From Ectocarpus siliculosus (Eukaryota; Sar; Phaeophyceae; Ectocarpales; Ectocarpaceae), in the NCBI GenBank assembly GCA_000310025.1, contig FN649750.1, positions 3,551,472-3,615,471 of the forward strand: a stretch of DNA of 64,000 nucleotides. Reading direction: 5' to 3'. The notes beneath the pieces are model-generated. The model did not search any database, had not been told where the DNA came from, and saw only the letters and a list, made by a program, of their open reading frames with translations. Below are positions 1 to 18,172 of the stretch, piece after piece. The position numbers were made by a program, and so were the translations under genes. Numbering within the stretch: the first letter of the stretch is position 1; each line of letters starts with the position of its first letter.

Positions 1-265
1 ACACGTTGCTGTTGTTGTTGTACGCAAGCGGTGAGTAAACCTTCATCATGTAGCAAGATGAGGAACCAAACGAGGAGACAACAGCTTGCAGTTAATATAT
101 ATAGTAAACAATAACCATTTCATCACACTACTACTCTGTACCCGCACCGAAGGGGGAAGGTTGGAGAACCAAAACAAGTGACAACCTCCTTCTTTCTGTT
201 TGTGTGACCCTCTGGCAGGTGCTCAACCAAACATTAGATCTGACTGTACATATATATCTACATAA

Positions 266-332
266 GCCGGTCGCCCCGGTGGTCTAGTTTGCATCCCTGC
301 TAGAGGTCAGGTCAGGGGTTCGAATCCCGGCG
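266..332 (+). repeat. tRNA-like sequence (tRNA remnant or SINE head)
   Basis: The segment has a good Pol III B box (GGTTCGAATCC at about 318-328) and an A-box-like GGTGGTCTAGTTTGC upstream, and its ends GCCGG and CCGGC could pair. It is about 67 nt, shorter than a tRNA, and I could not fold a complete anticodon arm, so it is not called a tRNA gene. A fragment of the same head (GCCCGGTGGTCTA) recurs near 699-712, which favours a dispersed tRNA-derived repeat. Confidence 0.4.
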
Positions 333-417
333 TAAGCGAGCTTTTCTTGCAAAGTGAGTTTTTCTCTCGCTTCCGCTCCTCTGGCCTATAGTGGATAGCG
401 CTAGTTCGTGTGTACAC

Positions 418-431
418 AGGGTTAGGGTTAG
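418..431 (+). repeat. interstitial telomere-like repeat
   Basis: AGGGTTAGGGTTAG, just over two units of the TTAGGG telomere repeat, lies in intergenic DNA. A second, more degenerate run in the opposite orientation is at 37983-38003. Confidence 0.5.
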
Positions 432-1641
432 AAGAAAGTGCTGCACTCTTCTCGCATTCAAAGTCGAAGGCAAAGTACCGCAGGAGGGGAGGGTAAAGAA
501 GGACTCTTCTGTGTGACCACGGGTTGGAGTAAACGGCACTAATGCTGTGAGCGCTGATAATGAAGTAAAGACAAAAAAAAAAACTACATCATCTGGGCGC
601 CGGACGTAGGTGCAGACCGGCGACAAGAAGAATGGACGGGACGAAACACACGCTCATCATCCCTTGTACACATGGATATCAGAGACGTACCACCCAGTCG
701 CCCGGTGGTCTACGCTAAGCGAGCACTAGCTGTTTCGTGCTTTTTTTGCCTCAAAAACGAACTACAACAGCAGATTGTAAATATATGTAGTCGGGCGTTG
801 CAGAGTTCCTGCTGCGTCTGCTATATTTCCGTGGTGACAACACTTTTCGATTTGCAGTGGAAAGCGATTAGACTGATGCGCGGGGGAGTGTAGTTTAGAC
901 ACTTCACGACCGACGAGGGAAAGGGACGGTTCATCCAACTTGGTTCATCAGCCCTTTTCGCGACGAACACCGAGTAGAAGGAGACACGCTGAGGAGTGAA
1001 AAAAGGTGGGGCAAAAAAAAGTTCCATCGTGACCCCCTCTAATAATAGACTAAATAGAGGCTACACAAATGAAACATCACCGACCGGCGTTTAGACCGTC
1101 GCCAGAATAGATGCGACGGACACAACACGCACACGCCGGAAAACAAAAGGCAGACGCCGTCCATCTACTTGCTTGAAGCGTTGACACAATAGAGCGATAC
1201 GTCATCACCGGCTGGCTTAAGCAGTTAGCAGTCATGCAGCCGGGAAGCATTTATTGACCGTTCAGAAAACCTGCTTACAGACGCGAGTGGAGCTCCGACT
1301 CAAGCTGTCTCCCGCCCACGAACGGATCGGACCGGACCGGACAGTCCAAGAATCTCCAAAGATGGTCAACGTCCATGTCTAGCACGCTCTGTTGTTGTGG
1401 ATGTTTTTGTGACAGAAAAAGTCCGTACCTCCGTACATTATCTTGCTTACTGCTTACCCCCGAAGGCAGAAATGTATTTGTGTGGTCACAACCATTCCTT
1501 GGCCTGGCCCATGAAACCGCCTGAGGGCGGGATTCGATTCCGCCCTGCCCCAACACCCGACATGGTTACACACACCGGTGTACATCAAACCCAATGCCAC
1601 GGTTCCAGCGACCGTAGTTCAACATCACACAGACAGCACGT

Positions 1642-8953
<7,312 letters not shown>

Positions 8954-9435
8954 CGTGATGTAGAAGCGTTCAGCAGCGAACGACACACTCAGGCACACGC
9001 AAAGAGAGGCCGGAGTGCCCTTGTGGTGAAAGTAAGCGCACCGATGTCAGCTGGACGCCGGCTATGGGCTGAGCTGTCTCTCTTGCCTGGTGCGGGGTCA
9101 TCGCGATAAGGAATGTACAGCATCCGCATATGCACGATCTATCAAATTCGTTCGTTGAGCCCCCCCCGCCAACTACTGCAGCTTGGTTCGTCGTTCGTTC
9201 GTGCTGCGCGTACTTTCGTGCGCAGTGTGATCTCTCTCTCTACCGCGGACAAGTCTACGCGACGCCGGTAAGAACACGATAGCAAGAGGAGATGGAGGTG
9301 TTGGCCATGGATTAATCTTTCCTCTGGCCTCGAGTGTTAGTGAGGTGCCGCACTCCGCCCTCCGACGTTTGTGCGCATGTTGAACGTTCAACATGGCTCT
9401 TGCATGCTACACTAAAATAGTGGTAACCTGCTGGT
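8954..9435. promoter_or_regulatory. divergent promoter region DBP4 / biotin synthase
   Basis: This 482-bp gap separates the start codons of two genes transcribed away from each other and should carry both promoters and both 5' untranslated regions. I see no TATA box that I would defend. A C-run (CCCCCCCGCC) lies near 9160-9170. The assignment rests on gene orientation only. Confidence 0.5.
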
Positions 9436-12400
9436 GTGCACGCATGCTCGCTGGTCCGTCGACAAGCCCTTTCTCCACTGCAGCAGCTGCTAAAGGAGTG
9501 CACCACTTCCCCACCCGCTGCCCGTCTTTCGCTGCTGATTTTATCTACCCAGTCAAGGCTTGCCGGAGAGGTCGCACACCTCCTTCCTCATCACTTTATC
9601 CAGGATGGCCTCCTTCCTGAGCCAAATGGTTGTACGGCACAGGGCGGGTGTGCGGATCTTGCCAGCCTTTGGGAACACCAGCAGGTGAGTGCATTGGCTT
9701 TACCCAATCTTGACTCTTCTCCTGATGCCCACGGGCCACCAGAGCCCTTTTGCTTATTTCGCTCAACGGCATTAATTGAAAACCGCCTTGTAGTTCTGCG
9801 GTACTGCATGGCGTGCTGGGGCACGCCTTCTGTCATCGTGTGCCTCTCCAGCCTGCATTCGGGAGTGGGGTAAGAGCCTACCCCTCCATGTCCGTGTATC
9901 GCAGCCATGCTTTCACGCTTGACCCTCTTGGCCACAGCACACGATGAGGTTCCGTCTAAACATCTCCTTATATTTTGGATCCTGTGAAATGGCAGGAGAC
10001 TGCTTTCCTCGCACTACCAAGAGGCTCGAAACGTGAAGATGATGGGAGAGACAAGGAGCATGAACGGTATCGACGCAACTGTCCGAAATGTGAGATAGCA
10101 GAACCTCGTCCTCCTGGCTGGCGTAACACGCTGCCTTGCGTTTGCCGGCGGTCGCCCGGAACACCGGTAGAATACATAGCATCCTTGACATGATGCAAAT
10201 GCCGTAGGTAGGGTTTTTCGCTAGGAGCCGACGACTACATCTCACAAAATATTTTCTCGCGCAGCAAGATGTTCCCTCCTGTACTGTACAAATATCATAT
10301 TCCTACCTGTACCGTATTTTGCGGAAGGAGAGCAAGCCACACACCCAGCTCTTGCACCCGTCGTATGAAGATGCCAGGCAGTCAAGCACCACATTGAGCT
10401 AACTCGTGAAAAAATTCAGTCAACATTGTTCCGTCACCGTCCTGGTATGTAGTGAGAATGATGGGGCTGTAAGAGGACCCTAGTGAACATGGCGTTATTT
10501 GTCGTCATTTCCAACAGGACTGGACGAAGGAAGAGATCAGGGAGGTGTACGAAATGCCTATGCTGGAGCTCCTGTACCGGGCTTCTTCGGTCCACCGCAT
10601 GTTCTTTGACCCTACCGAGGTCCAGCAGTGTACGCTCTTGTCCATCAAGACCGGCGGCTGCACGGAAGACTGCGGGTACTGCTCTCAGTCCGTGCGACAT
10701 AAGACATTTGTCAAGCCTACCCCTCAGATGAAGGTGAACACCCGCTGGCAGAGAGGACGCCACGAGCTGCGGGTTGCGGTTCATGCTTTGCTTACAGTAG
10801 CGTGTTCCTTTGTTCCAACCAAAGAAAGAGCATGACCTTGACTTTCGTTGACGATTTGTGTCCTTCCTGCTTTTTGGAGGCTGGATTCCGATGACGAAGA
10901 CAGCGAAACGATGAATCCGTCTCCCCTGTGACGATGTTCCAGCATTGTACACACCACATCCCGTGTTATTTCGACTAACATGTATCAGATTGACGAGGTC
11001 ATGGCGGCGGCAAAGAGGGCAAAGGAGGCGGGCAGCACTAGGTTCTGCATGGGGGCGGCATGGCGCGAGCTTGGCAACAAGAAGAAGGCCTTCAACAACA
11101 TCCTCGACATGGTGAGCCAACGGAGCTTCGGCGTTTATGTTGGTCGGTTTTCTTGACGTTGCCAACCTGAACCCTGTCAAGTACGTCCTCTTCCCTACCG
11201 TATTCCACACAAGATACGTTTAATTATATTTTCACCGGGGATGTAGTTCTGTGGGGTATAATCGGTGACCTTAGCATGTGGTATGGGAGTATCTGTATTT
11301 TGGGGATCATTGTTGAACCGCATGAATGTCACCACCCTTTCTATGGAGGTGTTACCTATTTAATGTGGAATATGGTACTCCTCAAAAGCTATGCAACCAC
11401 GGTTTCGTGGCCACAAGCTAACTAACCCAAAGTATAGGGGCCAATCCACACATCTCCGCCACTCGCGAAGAACAGATGACCCCTTGATTTTCAAGTCCTC
11501 AAGAACAAGGGGGTAAGGCAAGTGTTCCCTCCCAGCACCTCCCTTGCGACTGCTGTGGTTATATCTCGAACGGGTAGACTATTATTATAGTCTTTCTGTG
11601 AGATTATGTTGGCTTTCTCAAAATAGAAAATATTAGCTCCAACATGTGAACGAAAATGGAGCTCAACGCTTCGCTCGGCTGAGTCATGAAAATCGTACTT
11701 CTAGAGAGTGCAACTCGTGAGAAAGGGAAATCGTGTTGGTCCAAGAACTTTTTGTTTGATTGCTCCAGTGTCTCCAAGCCGTACGTCTTGATAATTGATA
11801 ATGGCAGTTCATTTTGACCACGCCCTATAAGCATCGGTTTGGTTACAATGCGTGTGCTGTGTACGTGCGAACGAAGCCCAACGATTGAGTCGATACACCC
11901 ACCTTCTAACGTCCTTTCTTCAGGTTCGTGAGGTGAACGGCATGGGTATGGAGGTATGCTGCACGTTGGGAATGCTCAACGGCGAGCAAGCGAAGCAGCT
12001 CAAAGAGGCCGGGCTTACGGCCTACAACCACAACCTGGACACGTCACGGGAGTTCTATCCCTCGGTCATCACCACAAGGTGTGTGTAATTTTGGTATGTA
12101 CAAGGCCTCCCTCCGAAGTGGGGTAATGCGAGCACCGTGGCAAGGGGTGATGGAAGAACACGCAAGAGCAAACAGAGGAAGGACAGATGTTGTGTGGATA
12201 TATATCGATACAAGTATACTAATTCCAAGAGGGGTTTGCCCCATTGTTGGGAGGTCGGCGCGAGCTTTTCCTTCGATATAAAGATCCTTCCGTAGGAAAT
12301 TGGCTGCAAGAACAACACGCGTCAGTTTGTTTGTTCCACCCACACGCAGATCTCTTGAGGGCATCCGACCCTCGCACCTAGAGCTCACCCATCTCGGCGC

Positions 12401-15400
12401 CTCTACACCTATGACTCGCTACAACCAGAGAGCTAATCGCCACACAAGCGTCCGGGTGATCTTACGTAAAACCGGCCAGCCGTGGTGTCATAAATATAGC
12501 TGTCGACTCATGCTTAGGTTGATCGAAAAAAGCGTTTGTCTGTATGCTATGTTTTCATGTTTTCTAGATTTTCTTGGTTGAAACCCCGATGCCGCACGCG
12601 TGTGCATGCATGTGTACTATGCGTATGTATGCACATGCCGCAAGCGAACGTCGGTCCCAACCTGAGGCTCTGCGGTCTGCACGGTCTGCATTGCTTTGCA
12701 CCTCTGCTGACACCGCCACGACATGGCTCGACTGCTGGAACCTACATGTTTCTGCTTACTGGGTGCAGCGCTACGTTCTCTGTCAAGGTGGTAGGTTGTT
12801 CTAGCTCCTTACCGTTTATGGTCGATCTCCATGGACACCCGCAGGTATCCTGTACGGTGCGGTAAAAACACAAACCCTGAAGCATATTGGCAATCCGGTT
12901 CTCACTCGCGTAACTTTCTGTAGGTGTGTAGGAAATGGTAGAATTGTCCTGCGTCTGACGTTTGCGGCTGGATGTCGTCATGCGTGGGCAGGTCCTACGA
13001 GGACCGACTGGAGACCATCAGCAACGTTCGGGAGGCGGGAATTTCAGTTTGCTGCGGTGGCATCCTGGGTCTGGGGGAGGTAAGAGAGAGACGCGACTCC
13101 ACGAAATCATGAGGGGTAGTGAATCCGCAGGATCACGCGTGTGTCCATGCTGAGATTGTCGAAGAAGAACCTCAAGCGAGAGGGCTCTCGCTTTGTACGA
13201 ATGCCGTGGCCTGCTTTTGTCACGATGACAGGGCTGCCCTGTGTGACACTCGATGCCGCTGTACACCACGTGTGATGAATCGGCTCAGGGAAGTCGAGGT
13301 GATAGCTGACGTGTTTGGTGGTGTTCTTAAGCACACACATGGGTAATTCTAATCCAGAAACAAACGCACGGCCCCCACCAATGAACATCGTTTCGCTGCT
13401 CATCTTTGTTGTGCAGGAGGAGAATGACCGCGTGGGCCTGCTGCACACCCTCGCAACCCTCGAGGAACACCCGGAATCTGTTCCGATAAACGCTCTCGTG
13501 GCCGTCGAGGGAACTCCCCTCGCCGACGAAGGCAAGGCCGACACACCCGACATCTGGGACATGGGACGCATGATCGCGACGGCGAGGGTGGTGATGCCGA
13601 GGACGATGGTGCGTCTGTCGGCGGGGAGGCTGAGCTTTAGCGAGGCGGAGCAGGTGAGCGGGGGTAGGGGCGGGCTGGGTGATGTTTCTGTTCATGAGCC
13701 TGCGCCCTTTTGGAGTTGCGCCATGCGTATGGGTGCCCTATGTACGACATGAGGGGCGTGAGAAGACAGGGCGAAAGTATGAGAGATAGAACTAAGCTTA
13801 GCGATCAACAAGGGAAGAATTCCTTCGTAGGGACAAAGAAGCTGAGGTAAGCGGGTGGGCTTGTTCAATTTGATCTAGTCGGTGATTTCGCTGCACGATA
13901 TTACGCAGTCGGCTACTTGGCTTATTTCTCGAGCTAGATTGAGAGATCTGTTGCAAAGCTTGTAGTGTGTTCTGTTGGGATGTAACCTTTGTGATAGGTG
14001 TATCCCTGGCAATCTCGTCTGCTCATGCGGGATGCTAGCCCACCCTACAGATTCTAGTTTGTCTAGAATTCCTTCGTAGATTGGACTACTTATCAGAAAG
14101 TCGAAGGTCCCGTCTTTCGCCCATCCGGCCAGAAGGAGGTTGTATACCCTGATGTCCAGGACGAAAATATGTGTTGCCTCCTGAAAGCGATGTGGTAGAG
14201 CCACGATGAAGTCCGTGGTTGTCGGATAAGCTTCCCCATCCAGGAGGCTCATGCTGGGGCAGCTGAACATCAGGGTATACAACTTCCTTCTGGCCGGATG
14301 GGCGAAGGAAGTTGCCTTCGACTTTCTGATAAGTAGTCAAATCTACGAAGGAATTCTAGACAAACCAGAATCTGTGAGGTGGGCTAGTATCCCGCATGAG
14401 CCGAAGAGATACGCCAGGGATTTGGTAGGTGTTGTTGCTGATTGGTGATTTCTCTTCTTAGTATTAATGCACTTCTATATGCAACTGTCTGTCTTTCGTC
14501 ACTTCAGAGATCTACGAAGCACATTGCGTATCTTCAATCTCAGTACATGTGCTCACTCTCTGTATCGTGTTCCGTACAGAGGATGCATCTAGCACCAAAC
14601 CTTAAGGGCATGCATGCTGTACGTTGTTGAATGGTACATGTACCGAAAATACAAGAGTATGCGCTTTAAGTGCTAACTCGTGTCGAATACGTACTAGACA
14701 ATGCATACAAATATTGATTGCCATGTGTATAATTCTTCGTGATTCTGTCATGTCACCTGACTTGTGTTTCTGATTCAAGCAAGAGTTAAGCACTACTTCT
14801 ACAGCAGTCTAGATATCGTAAACGTGCACCAAGAAGCATTAATTATTGCATATCTTGAAGGTATATCCTTTCCAAGTTAGTTTGTACCTCTCGTGGACTT
14901 TCTTTGCTAAACTCTTGGGTTTTCGCTTGATAAACACAGCAAAATCTTGCTGTTTTTCGAATTGATTAGCGCACCGCAATACACGCTGTATCATTCGTAA
15001 ATTGAATCCTTTGTGTTAACCTTTTTGGTTGAGAACATTTCTTCGAATTCAATTTTGGTACCATGTCGTTTCTTTGTATGACTTCCATTGCGGAGAAGTG
15101 TTGGAAAACTCAATGTCAGTGATTAGCATTGTACTGCTGTAAACAACAGTACGTAGGTATTCACCTAAGGAGTATTACCGGAATAGTCTTCGGTATGTTG
15201 ATTCAGTAATCGGATCACTGTACGCACCTACGGGTTATACATTGAACCATAGAAGTATGGTACATCGGACCATTGTCCTATTGGATGTTCTAGTAACGTT
15301 GTCATAGGTCGGATTGACCGTCTATTACCGTGATCGGTACGTGGCAATGCCCGTGTGTGTTTCCTTTCCGTGAATGACTATGGATGGCTCACCCCTTGGT

Positions 15401-16336
15401 GGTCGCCCCCGCTCGCTCGCTTCTTCTCCTTTCTCTCTTCTTACCTTTCGGCCACCTAAGCGCCAATTCACACCATCTTTTCTGGTCTACAACACAAGTG
15501 TACTTGACACTCTGTAAGCCTCTGTACATTGTTACTACACAGTGACCATTGCCAGGGGTACACCTGTCACAAAGGTTACATCCCAACATGTTGTTGGAAC
15601 ATTATTTTTTCTTCTGTACGCATGGATGGGATTGCGCTTCTGACCCGCGTGATTCCACGCATTGATCCGTCACCTACTGACGTGCACCCTTCCCTTCTTC
15701 ATCTTTTTGGGCAGGCGATGATGTTCATGGCCGGAGCGAACTCTATTTTCACGGGGGACCGACTCCTCACCACCTCCAACCCGGAGTTTGATGCCGATAA
15801 GGTAACGCGTGGTCGAGCACACGTCTAGTCTCTTCTTGTACAAAGCACTATTGTATTTGTTCTGAGAACGACTCCTGTAGTTCTCGTGTTTCCTTGTTCA
15901 CGGGTTTGTGTGAAAGCACGCCTGTTGTTGTTCGTCGATTAGGGTGCACCGTGCTCCGTGGTGACCACGCGACTGTTGCCTCTGTCCTAGCAAACTCTTG
16001 TGTGCAGGGAGGGGTACGCACAGGATACACACAGACAGCCGGTATCGGGTTGGCATTCGAAGCCCCCACTCGTCTATACTCAACACCGACAGATTGCTCT
16101 CCATCATCTTCCCCCTGGATCTGACCTCTCCCATTCCTCCTCTTGCTTGGCTACGAATACTGCACCAGGCCCTCTTCGCTAAGCTTGGACTGAACGGGAA
16201 GCCGGCTCACTCCGCCCCGCTTCAGCCTCCCATGGAAATGTCTGAGCGAGTAGTTGTGACGCACCGTGAGGTGTTGGCAGCCGGAGGTAGCGTAATCGAC
16301 ACCGAGGAGACACACGCTCTACCGCAGGCGGCATGA
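9436..16336 (+). CDS. BIO2: biotin synthase
   Basis: Eight exons: 9436-9684, 10518-10733, 10989-11111, 11924-12078, 12992-13079, 13417-13653, 15715-15801, 16169-16336; total 1323 nt, 440 residues. A radical-SAM enzyme that converts dethiobiotin to biotin. The iron-sulfur ligand motif CTEDCGYC is at about 131-138, preceded by [14 protein letters not shown]. Later blocks [62 protein letters not shown] and [17 protein letters not shown] all match the family in order. The first exon is less certain: it was chosen because its phase fits and its Arg/Ser/Leu-rich start resembles a mitochondrial presequence. Another ATG at 9605 reads a second presequence-like frame, but its phase does not fit exon 2. 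The 2.06 kb intron 13654-15714 carries a nested repeat structure. Confidence 0.94.
13875..15600. mobile_element. nested inverted-repeat element in biotin synthase intron
   Basis: Inverted arms at about 14026-14164 and 14266-14402, separated by about 100 bp, are similar in both DNA and translation: the minus-strand arm reads [20 protein letters not shown] and the plus-strand arm [20 protein letters not shown]. The minus arm sits in an open frame of 135 codons (14282-13875). Similarity of the plus arm stops after GCCAGGGAT (about 14417) and related sequence resumes at GCCAGGGGT (about 15550), as if about 1.1 kb had been inserted with a short duplication of about 9 bp. Part of that insert (15001-15345) is related to 26281-26560 in another gene's intron. 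I do not recognise the protein family or the element class. Confidence 0.6.
14800..15141. repeat. possible MITE bounded by TACAGCAGT / ACTGCTGTA
   Basis: TACAGCAGT at 14800-14808 and its reverse complement at 15133-15141 could be the ends of a 342-bp element inserted at a TA. Only about nine bases match at the ends, so the pairing is tentative. It lies inside the larger insertion in the biotin synthase intron. Confidence 0.3.
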
Positions 16337-18172
16337 GCACACGTCGGCTTTCTAGTGTTTTGGCGAGAAGGGTAGATAGAGCTCTCGTAGGTGTGAAGCG
16401 CTTGTATTTGGAGGGGAGAGAGTCTCGTATATAGTGTGAATGGATGTGTGTTGGGTGGGATGGGTGGGTGGCTGAGAGTAGGTACACAAGGGGACGATTT
16501 TGCAGATTTGTCCGCTGCTTTTCCGGAGCAAGTTGGAGGAACCGCACAAGGGTGAATGTTGTGGGAGGGTTTACATATCGACGCAATATCCGATTGATAT
16601 TCGAGTTGCGCACCGTGAGCGAGAGATGGACGCGCTTTCCGACGCGGTCGATGGACAGACAGGGCGTACAGGGCTGGGGCCCAACGGAAGAAATGGAAAT
16701 GAATTATTTCATGAGACTATTTTTGGAGCGAAATCCACGGATTGATGCCTTGCAGTGCGGGCCCGCAGTCGGGAAATATCACCAATATTTCGTTCAGAAG
16801 CAAAGGCAAGTTTGAGTTTTCACAAAACTTGGGGAATATGAGTTGAGACACAAAGAAAGCCAAAGAGAGCTAGACTACTAGATATACAGTATTCATTCAA
16901 GGAAATTTTAATTTTGACGTTTCTTCTCTCTAATGGGCGACACTGCTGTATTGCCAACGGGACCTGCCGTTGTATGTTGTTCCTATTCCTAACTTAGACG
17001 ATATGCACTTACTGGTGCTGTTACCAGGTCTTAATGGGCTGCCATTTTGACGTTTTTACTGGTGTACCATCCACTATTACTGCTGTTGAACAGCAGTAGT
17101 TGCAGCTGCATGAAGCCTGCGGACGGTCGGTGCGTAGACTAGACTATGTATGATAATTGAAGTATTTCGCAGATCTCGGTCCACACGTTACATTTTCATG
17201 ATGTTCAACCTCCAGCAAGAGCACCCAATGGTCGAAAAAAAACATGCCTACGACATCTCCTGGCTGTGTGCCTCTCGTATGTTTGCACGTTTGCCTGTGT
17301 GTGTTGCACATGACATGCGCGGAGCACCGCTGTAGCATGCATGTGAATGTGATGTGTGATGTCTGCAATGTGCAGGAGGCGGAGGCCGGGCCGGGTACCC
17401 CCCTTGAAAAACACAAAAATATCAGGTTGCGTCCCCTCCAGAGTTGATGCTGCTGACATGCTGACACATGTGCAGTGCAACTCCTCCGCCCGCGTCCCCC
17501 TACTACACAATCTTCAGTGGATAGCACACAGCAGTGTTGCTCGTGTGGCTGCTATCGGCGGTGGCTCTATCCGTGTGCTGGTCCTGCGGGTAGCATGGGC
17601 AAGAAGAATGTTCCCCTGTTGCTGGTCCTGACTCTGTCATGCAGCGAATCTGGGCTTTCGTTTCTCCGGTAAGCTGTAAGCTGTCGGGCATCACCATGCG
17701 CACGCACGCCCCCTGCCCCTTGATCTTTGCTTGGAGTATGCGGCAGCTGACTGCCTGTACACGTGGGTTCTTCTGTTCTCGGTTCTTCGCCCTTCCCTTA
17801 ATATTTATGCCTGTAACACAGAAACGCAGACAGAAACCTTCTTCACCCGCCGTGTTGTAGGCTACTGCGTGTACCCTCTGCTGCCACAGCAGTGTCATGA
17901 TCAGTGTGTCAGATCTATGAACACGGCATGGCGACTCGAGGTTGGAGGGCTCAACAAGAGACTGCTCACACCAAACACGAATATAAACTCCTTCGTCGTA
18001 CACCAAGTTCACCCACGGTTCGCCGAGCTCCTATTGAATTTGTGAATATGAACCTACGGCATGCAATGTGCGGGCGTGTGCTCATGTGTGACGAGACCGT
18101 TGTTGGCCCGCATCTTCAACTTGCTTGTTGATCCGTTTCTCCTGCCGTTTTCCCCTTCGTTCCATTCTCCAG
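16337..18172. other. intergenic stretch with likely upstream exon of next gene
   Basis: No gene can be called. The first exon of the alanine-rich gene should lie in the downstream part. One candidate is ATG at 17639 (reads MQRIWAFVSP, then donor GTAAGC at 17669), but its phase does not fit the best acceptor at 18172. A short palindrome around TACTGCTGTT/AACAGCAGTA lies at about 17079-17099. Confidence 0.45.

Larger units (their letters stand above)
1..1641. other. intergenic flank, tRNA-like remnant and telomere-like repeat
   Basis: No supported gene. Open frames here are short and show no recognisable domain. The stretch holds a tRNA-like remnant near 266-332, a two-unit TTAGGG-type repeat near 418-431, and the probable 3' untranslated region of the minus-strand helicase gene (below 1642). 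A second B-box-like palindrome (GGCGGGATTCGATTCCGCC) lies near 1525-1546, but I could not find a tRNA around it. Confidence 0.5.

Noticed and set aside
1495-1560. GC-rich palindrome with B-box resemblance
   Set aside because: No A box or cloverleaf around it.
9605-9684. Alternative biotin synthase start with a presequence-like frame ([15 protein letters not shown])
   Set aside because: It ends with two leftover bases, while exon 2 needs phase 0; the start at 9436 fits.
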